Assembly: GCF_024460475.1 (NCBI RefSeq)
Contig: NZ_JANFYN010000015.1
Location: 1 to 46,332 of the forward strand
Source of the DNA: Holdemanella sp. MSK.7.32
GTDB taxonomy: Bacteria > Bacillota_I > Bacilli_A > Erysipelotrichales > Erysipelotrichaceae
Reading direction: 5' to 3'
Length of the DNA stretch: 46,332 nt
The translations under genes and the position numbers were made by a program. Below, piece by piece: positions 41,412 to 46,332 of this stretch (position 1 is its first letter; every line of letters starts with the position of its first letter). Below the pieces are notes generated by a model, which ran no database searches, was not told where the DNA came from, and was given only the letters and a program-made list of their open reading frames with translations.

Positions 41412-41437
41412 TTATTAATCAATATTTTGATTAATAA
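41412..41437. promoter_or_regulatory. LacI-type palindromic operator of the glpA-like operon
   Basis: Arms TTATTAATCAA (41412-41422) and TTGATTAATAA (41427-41437), perfectly complementary, separated by TATT. It covers the likely core promoter of the downstream operon (TAAAAT at 41435). Confidence 0.7.
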
Positions 41438-41507
41438 AATGGACTTTTTTACACATTTGAAATGAAATAAAAATAAGCGTATCGTAACTTTGAAAGAGGT
41501 GCGAACT

Positions 41508-42938
41508 ATGTACGATTGTATAATCATTGGAGCAGGTATTAGTGGTTGCTCATTAGCGTTTGAGTTAAGCAAATATAGTGGAAAAGTATTGTGGCTAGAA
41601 AAAAATAATGATGTGGCCGACGAAACAACTAAGGCCAATAGTGCTATTATTCATGCGGGGTATGATCCAGAGCTAGATACTTTAATGGCAAAATATAATA
41701 TTTGGGGTAATAAAATCATTCCTACTTTATGTAAAGATTTGGATGTTCCATGTAAGAATATTGGTTCTTTGGTTGTTGGATTTAGTGAAGAGGATGATAG
41801 GACCATTGAAATGTTATATAAGCGTGGTGTACAAAATGGTGTTGAAAATCAGCGTATTATTAAACAGCCTGAGCTATCTGTTATGGAACCCAATTTAAAT
41901 CCAGACTGTACAAGCGCTTTATATGCACCAAGTGCATGTATTATCAATCCTTGGCAGTTTGCGATCGCATTAAGTGAAGTGGCAATTCAAAATGGTGTAG
42001 AGCTACGTTTGAATGAAGAGGTTACGAGTATAAAAAAAGATGGAGATATCTTTATTGTGAATGATACATACAAAGCTCCATTGGTTGTAAATTGTGCGGG
42101 TGTTATGTGTGATCATGTAACTGGACTTATTAAGAAACCAGATTATAAGATTACGCCAAACAAAGGAGAATATTATTTATTAGATAAGTCACAAGGAAAC
42201 ATGGTTCATCATGTTATTTTCCAATGCCCTACAAAGATTGGTAAGGGTGTATTGGTAGCTCCTACAGTAGATGGAAACTTAATTGTGGGTCCTACAAGTA
42301 CCAATACAGATGCAAATGATTATTCGACAACGTCTGCAGGATTAAAAATAATTCGTGAAAATGCGGTTAAATCCGTACCGAATATGAAGCTTCAAGAAAA
42401 TATTCGTACGTTTGCGGGATTGCGTGCAAGAAGTGATACAAAAGATTTTATTATTGGCGAAGATAAAGATGTACATAATTTCTTCTTGATTGCCGGAATG
42501 GCAAGTCCAGGCTTAAGTAGTGCGAGCGCAATCGCATTAGACATTGTGAGAATGATGCAGGAAAAAGACTATTTCTTAAATTTAAAAAAGGATTATGTTT
42601 CTACAAGAAAAGTAGTTCGTTTTAAAGAAATGTCACATGAACAAAGAAAAGAATATATTGAAAAACATCCTGAGTATGGTCGTATTATTTGTCGTTGTGA
42701 AACCATTAGTGAGGGAGAAATCATTGATGCGATTCGTCGAAGTCCAAAACCAGTTAGTTTAGATGGAATCAAACGTAGATGTAATGCCGGCATGGGAAGA
42801 TGTCAGTCAGGATTCTGTGGACCTAGAGTTCAGGAAATTCTAGCTAATGAGTTGGGTGTTAGTCAGTTAGATATTGTTTTGGATAAGAACGGTTCTTATA
42901 TTTTGTGTGGAAGAACAAAGGAGAATGGCGATGAATAA
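41508..42938 (+). CDS. FAD-dependent oxidoreductase with BFD-like [2Fe-2S] domain (GlpA-like)
   Basis: 476 residues. GAGISGCS at 8-15 is the FAD motif of the DAO family; ETTKANSAIIHAGYD, NKGEYYLLD and FAGLRARSDTKDF are typical of glycerol-3-phosphate dehydrogenase/L-2-hydroxyglutarate oxidase relatives. The C-terminus has CRCET and CNAGMGRCQSGFC, the BFD-type iron-sulfur domain. With the two genes behind it, this makes an anaerobic GlpA-like complex. The start is ATG 41508 after AAGAGGTG. Confidence 0.9.
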   Translation: MYDCIIIGAGISGCSLAFELSKYSGKVLWLEKNNDVADETTKANSAIIHAGYDPELDTLMAKYNIWGNKIIPTLCKDLDVPCKNIGSLVVGFSEEDDRTIEMLYKRGVQNGVENQRIIKQPELSVMEPNLNPDCTSALYAPSACIINPWQFAIALSEVAIQNGVELRLNEEVTSIKKDGDIFIVNDTYKAPLVVNCAGVMCDHVTGLIKKPDYKITPNKGEYYLLDKSQGNMVHHVIFQCPTKIGKGVLVAPTVDGNLIVGPTSTNTDANDYSTTSAGLKIIRENAVKSVPNMKLQENIRTFAGLRARSDTKDFIIGEDKDVHNFFLIAGMASPGLSSASAIALDIVRMMQEKDYFLNLKKDYVSTRKVVRFKEMSHEQRKEYIEKHPEYGRIICRCETISEGEIIDAIRRSPKPVSLDGIKRRCNAGMGRCQSGFCGPRVQEILANELGVSQLDIVLDKNGSYILCGRTKENGDE

Positions 42939-44193
42939 TAAGTATGATGTAGTAGTCATCGGTGGTGGCCCTGCTGGTCTTGCCAGTGCAATCGCCGCAA
43001 GACAAAATGGTGCCAAGTCCGTTTTGATTATTGAGCGTGATAAGGAACTTGGTGGGATTTTAAATCAGTGTATTCATAATGGTTTTGGCTTACACCACTT
43101 TAAAGAGGAATTAACAGGTCCTGAATATGCAGGAAAGTATATTGATGAAGTTGATAAAACAGATATTGATATCTTATTGGATACAATGGTAATTGAGATT
43201 ACGCCAGATAAAATGGTGTATTGTTCAAGTAGTATTCATGGATATTTAATGATACAGGCTAAATCTATTATTTTAAATATGGGTTGTCGTGAAAGAACAC
43301 GTGGTGCAATTGCGATTCCAGGAACTAGAGCTTCTGGTGTGTTTACGGCTGGTGCAGCTCAGCGATATGTGAATATTGAAGGTTATATGCCAGGTAAAAG
43401 AGTTGTAATCTTGGGTAGTGGTGATATTGGTTTGATTATGGCGCGAAGAATGACTTTGGAAGGCGCAAAAGTTTTAGCTGTTGTTGAGGTTATGCCGTAC
43501 TCAAATGGTTTGAATCGTAATATTGTTCAGTGTCTACATGATTATGATATTCCATTGTATTTAAGTCATACAATTACGGATATTGTGGGTAAGTCTAGAG
43601 TGGAAAAGGTTGTTGTTTCTAAGGTGGATGAAAACAGAAATCCAATCAAAGGAACAGAAATGGAATTTGATTGTGACTGCGTATTGTTGTCTGTTGGATT
43701 GATTCCAGAAAATGAATTGTCGAATGAATTAGGCATTGAAATGGATCCAAGAACACATGGCCCTATTGTTTATGAAAATATGGAGACTTCTATGGAAGGG
43801 GTATTCGCATCAGGTAATGTTGTGCATGTGCATGATTTAGTGGATTTTGTAAGTTTGGAAAGTGAAAAGGCTGGAATGGGTGCTGGTCGATATGTTTCAA
43901 ATGGCGAAGTATCTAAGAATCGTGTCGTAAGGACGATAAATGGGGATAATATTTCGTATGTAGTTCCTCAATATGTTCGTAAGGATAATGTAGAAAAGAG
44001 TGTTGAGCTTTCTTTCCGCGTAAGAAGACCAACGCAACAGGTAAATATTGTCGTGAAGGATGGGGATACAATCATTGCAAAATTTAAAAAGGAACATGTG
44101 GTTCCAAGTGAAATGGAGAAGGTATCAATTCCTAAAATATTGCTTGAAAAGGCAGATAAAGAATTGGTTGTATCTATTGAGGAGGATACGTAA
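42931..44193 (+). CDS. FAD/NAD(P)-dependent oxidoreductase
   Basis: 420 residues. GGGPAGLASAI for FAD near 12, LGGILNQCIHNGFG, MGCRERTRGA and GSGDIGLIMARR for NAD(P) near 165 match the pyridine nucleotide-disulfide oxidoreductase type that sits between a GlpA-like and a DUF1667 protein. It likely passes electrons between NAD(P)H and its partners. ATG 42931 is chosen since AAGGAG is 7 nt upstream; ATG 42925 is too near. It overlaps both neighbours. Confidence 0.9.
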   Translation: MNNKYDVVVIGGGPAGLASAIAARQNGAKSVLIIERDKELGGILNQCIHNGFGLHHFKEELTGPEYAGKYIDEVDKTDIDILLDTMVIEITPDKMVYCSSSIHGYLMIQAKSIILNMGCRERTRGAIAIPGTRASGVFTAGAAQRYVNIEGYMPGKRVVILGSGDIGLIMARRMTLEGAKVLAVVEVMPYSNGLNRNIVQCLHDYDIPLYLSHTITDIVGKSRVEKVVVSKVDENRNPIKGTEMEFDCDCVLLSVGLIPENELSNELGIEMDPRTHGPIVYENMETSMEGVFASGNVVHVHDLVDFVSLESEKAGMGAGRYVSNGEVSKNRVVRTINGDNISYVVPQYVRKDNVEKSVELSFRVRRPTQQVNIVVKDGDTIIAKFKKEHVVPSEMEKVSIPKILLEKADKELVVSIEEDT

Positions 44194-44537
44194 TGAGAGA
44201 GTTAATTTGTATAACATGTCCCAAGGGTTGTCATTTAAAAGTTGATGAAGAAAATGATTATAAAGTAACTGGAAATGGTTGTCCTAGAGGTGCAATCTAT
44301 GGAAAGAAAGAGTGTACGCATCCAACTCGTGTTGTGACAAGTACTGTGAAAATTGTGGGTGCTGAGATTGAAAGATTGAGCGTGAAAACCAATGGGGATA
44401 TTCCAAAGGAAAAGATTTTTGATGTGATGAAGGAATTGAACCGTGTGGTTGTGAAGGCACCTGTGCATCGTGAAGATGTAATTGTTTCTGATATTTGTGG
44501 TACGGGTGTTGATTTAGTTGCGACGAAAGACTTATAA
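44193..44537 (+). CDS. DUF1667 protein, cysteine-rich
   Basis: 114 residues. Cys6, Cys9, Cys13, Cys30 and Cys41 in ICITCPKGC, NGCPRG and KECTHP form a likely iron-sulfur or metal site; HPTRVVTSTVK follows, as is usual for DUF1667. The family is always found behind the two oxidoreductases and is presumed to be an electron-transfer subunit. TAATG overlap with the previous gene; the next promoter TATAAT includes its stop codon. Confidence 0.93.
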   Translation: MRELICITCPKGCHLKVDEENDYKVTGNGCPRGAIYGKKECTHPTRVVTSTVKIVGAEIERLSVKTNGDIPKEKIFDVMKELNRVVVKAPVHREDVIVSDICGTGVDLVATKDL

Positions 44538-44538
44538 T
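44509..44538 (+). promoter_or_regulatory. promoter of the thiamine operon
   Basis: TTGATT (44509-44514), 18-nt spacer, perfect TATAAT (44533-44538), 14 nt ahead of the riboswitch. Confidence 0.65.
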
Positions 44539-44552
44539 ATGGCTGTTAAAAA

Positions 44553-44632
44553 AGGGGAGCTTTTAGGCTGAGAGTAGGTTTGTCCTAGACCCTGTAACCT
44601 GATTTGGATAATGCCAACGTAGGGAATATATC
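44553..44632 (+). promoter_or_regulatory. TPP riboswitch (THI element)
   Basis: GGGGAGC, GGCTGAGAGT, ACCCTGTAACCTGATTTGG (44589-44607) and ATAATGCCAACGTAGGGAA are the conserved blocks in order. It binds thiamine pyrophosphate and should switch off the two genes after it through the hairpin at 44646-44675. Confidence 0.97.
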
Positions 44633-44645
44633 TTTTTGATAGTGA

Positions 44646-44675
44646 GCTGCAGATTGGGTTTCTGCAGTTTTTTTC
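44646..44675 (+). terminator. riboswitch expression-platform terminator
   Basis: GCTGCAG (44646-44652) pairs with CTGCAG (44662-44667) over a 9-nt loop, followed by seven T, 15 nt before the HAD gene. Confidence 0.8.
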
Positions 44676-44689
44676 TTGGTGGAGAAAAT

Positions 44690-45280
44690 ATGAATTATTC
44701 TATTTTTGATGTGGATGGAACAATACTGGATTCAATGGAAGTATGGAATACTTTGGCAAGTCAATATGTTCAAAGTTTGGGGATGGCTCCCGAAAAAAAT
44801 CTTGATGAAATTGTTTCAGATATGAGTTTAGAACAGAGTGCAATATACTTGAAGAATCATTATAAAATCAATAAACAAGAAGAACGAATCATTTCTGAGA
44901 TATTGAATTTTATATCAGATTTTTATGAGTATGAAGTGAAACTTATGCCTGGGTTTAAAGAGTTTATTTCACATTATGATTCGATGAATGTGATTGGTAC
45001 AAGTTGTGATGAAGAGCTTGTAAAAATTGCGTTGAATAGACTGGGTGTGTTGAATTATTTTGAAGATATTATAACTTGTTCAAAGGTGAATAAGTCAAAG
45101 GATGATCCGGATTTTTATTTGGCTTGTGCACAAGTTTTAAACCAAAGACCAGAAGATATAGTTGTGTTTGAGGATGCAGATTATTGTATAGATGTGGCGA
45201 GAAAAGTTGGATTTAAAGTGATTAAAATAAAAGATTGGAGAGATTTAAATGAAAAGTGCATTAACGATTGCGGGAAGTGA
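44690..45280 (+). CDS. HAD-family phosphatase in thiamine operon
   Basis: 196 residues. Motif I FDVDGT has Asp7 and Asp9; motif II is GTSCDE near 104; motif IV EDADYCIDVARK follows. The TPP riboswitch upstream and thiD downstream suggest that it acts on a thiamine-related phosphate (such as thiamine phosphate or HMP phosphate), an inference from context. ATG 44690 has GGTGGAG upstream; the frame extends 18 codons up into the terminator hairpin and is not credible there. Confidence 0.88.
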   Translation: MNYSIFDVDGTILDSMEVWNTLASQYVQSLGMAPEKNLDEIVSDMSLEQSAIYLKNHYKINKQEERIISEILNFISDFYEYEVKLMPGFKEFISHYDSMNVIGTSCDEELVKIALNRLGVLNYFEDIITCSKVNKSKDDPDFYLACAQVLNQRPEDIVVFEDADYCIDVARKVGFKVIKIKDWRDLNEKCINDCGK

Positions 45281-46045
45281 TTCGAGTGGAGGAGCAAGCA
45301 TTCAAGCAGACATTAAAACCATGTGTTCGCAACAAGTGCAATCACGGCATTAACAGCGCAAAACACATTGGGAGTAACGGGTATTATGGATGTAACGCCT
45401 GAATTTTTGGGCGAACAGCTAGATGCGGTATTTACGGATACTTATCCGGATGCGGTAAAGATTGGGATGGTATCAAGTTCTAGTTTGATTGAAATGATCG
45501 CAAAGAAACTAAAGGAATATAAGGCAGAAAATATTGTCGTTGATCCTGTGATGGTTGCGACAAGTGGTGCTAGATTGATTAGTGAGGATGCGATTGAAAC
45601 ATTGAAAAAAGAATTGTTGCCTTTAGCTACTTTGATTACTCCAAATATTCCGGAAGCAGAAGTGCTTTCTGAAATGGAAATTACGGATGAGGCTAGTATG
45701 GTTGAAGTGGCTAAAAAAATCAGTGAAAATTTTGGGCGTGCTACTTTAGTTAAGGGTGGTCATCAAATCAATGATGCGAATGATTTATTGTATAGAAACA
45801 ATTCATATGCTTGGTTTAAAGGGAAACGTATCAATAATTCAAATACACATGGTACGGGCTGTACTTTGTCGAGCGCAATAGCATCAAATCTTGCGAAGGG
45901 ATATGATTTGGATACTTCGGTAAAACGAGCAAAAGACTATATTTCTGGGGCATTAGGAGCAATGCTTGATTTGGGCAAAGGCTCAGGTCCAATGGATCAT
46001 TCGTTTGCGATAGACAATGAATATACAACAGAATATGAAGGATAA
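45249..46045 (+). pseudogene. thiD: hydroxymethylpyrimidine(-phosphate) kinase, frameshifted
   Basis: ATG 45249 (GGAGAG upstream) encodes MKSALTIAGSDSSGGASIQADIKTM, the ThiD N-terminus with its substrate loop, but the frame ends at 45351. The rest, from VFATSAITALTAQNTLGV to HGTGCTLSSAIASN and YISGAL, is intact in another frame from 45323 to 46045. Family alignments expect about 13 further bases between the two parts. A start at GTG 45323 would lack the N-terminal substrate site. ThiD phosphorylates HMP and HMP-P for thiamine synthesis. It could be a real pseudogene, strain-specific, or a sequencing error. Confidence 0.85.
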
Positions 46046-46050
46046 TAAGA

Positions 46051-46090
46051 AAACCATTCTAGTGTTGGCGTCTAGAATGGTTTCTTTTGT
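46051..46090 (+). terminator. terminator of the thiamine operon
   Basis: AAACCATTCTAG (46051-46062), 9-nt loop, CTAGAATGGTTT (46072-46083), then CTTTTGTTT. 12-bp perfect stem. Confidence 0.95.
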
Positions 46091-46115
46091 TTATTATTAT
46101 TTTTAGGAGAGAGAT

Positions 46116-46157
46116 ATGAATATTGGTTTATTTCTATATTCATTGCCTTATCTTTAA
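46116..46157 (+). CDS. possible leader peptide, 13 residues
   Basis: ATG 46116 is preceded by AGGAGAGA and encodes the hydrophobic MNIGLFLYSLPYL. A small hairpin GCCTT/AAGGC straddles its stop codon. No gene product of this kind is recognised. It may be a regulatory leader for the gene that begins at the window edge. Otherwise 46091-46314 shows nothing clear. Confidence 0.3.
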   Translation: MNIGLFLYSLPYL

Positions 46158-46314
46158 GGCACTTATAGAATAACATTCCATGTTGTCATAATTTTAGTAT
46201 AACTTTGGTAAATCTTGTGAAATCCGATTGAATTATGTGAAATTATCAAAATATGCATCTTTTTTGGAAAAGCCTCAATTTATTTCGTATATGAGATAGG
46301 GGTGATGAAATCAC

Positions 46315-46332
46315 ATGAATAAATCAAAAGAC
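46315..46332 (+). CDS. start of a gene cut by the right edge
   Basis: ATG 46315 after AGGGGTGAT reads MNKSKD before the window ends. Not identifiable. Confidence 0.4.

Noticed and set aside
45323..46045. Intact ThiD starting at GTG 45323
   Set aside because: Would lack the AGSDSSGGA substrate loop, which is present just upstream in another frame.

Overview
The window is a low-GC Bacillota-type chromosome segment. AGGAGG-like ribosome sites, an EF-P with the Bacillus-type PGKGAA loop, ECF-transporter and VanZ-like genes, and the style of the proteins suggest an anaerobic gut or oral firmicute, possibly Erysipelotrichia; this placement is inference, as no rRNA or other marker is present. No tRNA, rRNA or CRISPR array was seen.

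Layout. 1-263 is the 3' end of a group II intron (maturase C-terminus, domain V, domain VI). 352-8598 holds housekeeping genes: a YwaF-like membrane protein, a MATE pump, a NudC-type Nudix hydrolase with a disrupted 5' end, efp, an SDR, a methionine-gamma-lyase-like PLP enzyme, manA and an AAA/DUF4143 ATPase. 8599-8819 carries three copies of a perfect 14-bp palindrome. 8820-12207 is a minus-strand operon of VTT-domain protein, response regulator and histidine kinase. 12439-23597 is mixed: a second MATE pump, a rhodanese-TtcA fusion, an S10 carboxypeptidase, two aminotransferase-fold enzymes, a DUF362 ferredoxin, an ECF S-component, a VanZ-like protein, an MTA/SAH-deaminase-like amidohydrolase with an ArsC-like partner, and Tag.

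23687-34522 is the centrepiece: fourteen tightly packed or overlapping plus-strand genes for molybdopterin synthesis (moaA, moaC, MOSC-MogA fusion, MoeA-like), molybdate uptake (modBCA), a ModE-type regulator, and the selenium branch (DUF3343, selD, yedF, yqeB, a class-V cysteine desulfurase/selenocysteine lyase, and a YqeC-XdhC fusion). This is the orphan-SelD pattern of selenium-dependent molybdenum hydroxylases: SelD makes selenophosphate not for selenocysteine but to place selenium on the molybdenum site. The hydroxylase itself, a MobA/MocA-type nucleotidyltransferase, and selA/selB/selC are not in the window.

34537-46332 holds a VanY-like carboxypeptidase, a small sigma-like gene, a five-gene run (aromatic-acid-exporter-like protein, MscS channel, two little-known proteins, cysteine desulfidase), a LacI regulator divergent from a glpA-like/oxidoreductase/DUF1667 operon across an operator-rich gap, and a TPP riboswitch ahead of a HAD phosphatase and a frameshifted thiD. 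Cross-cutting observations are four promoters whose -10 box lies only 6-8 nt before the start codon (candidate leaderless mRNAs), and two genes (nudC, thiD) broken by small indels near their 5' ends.
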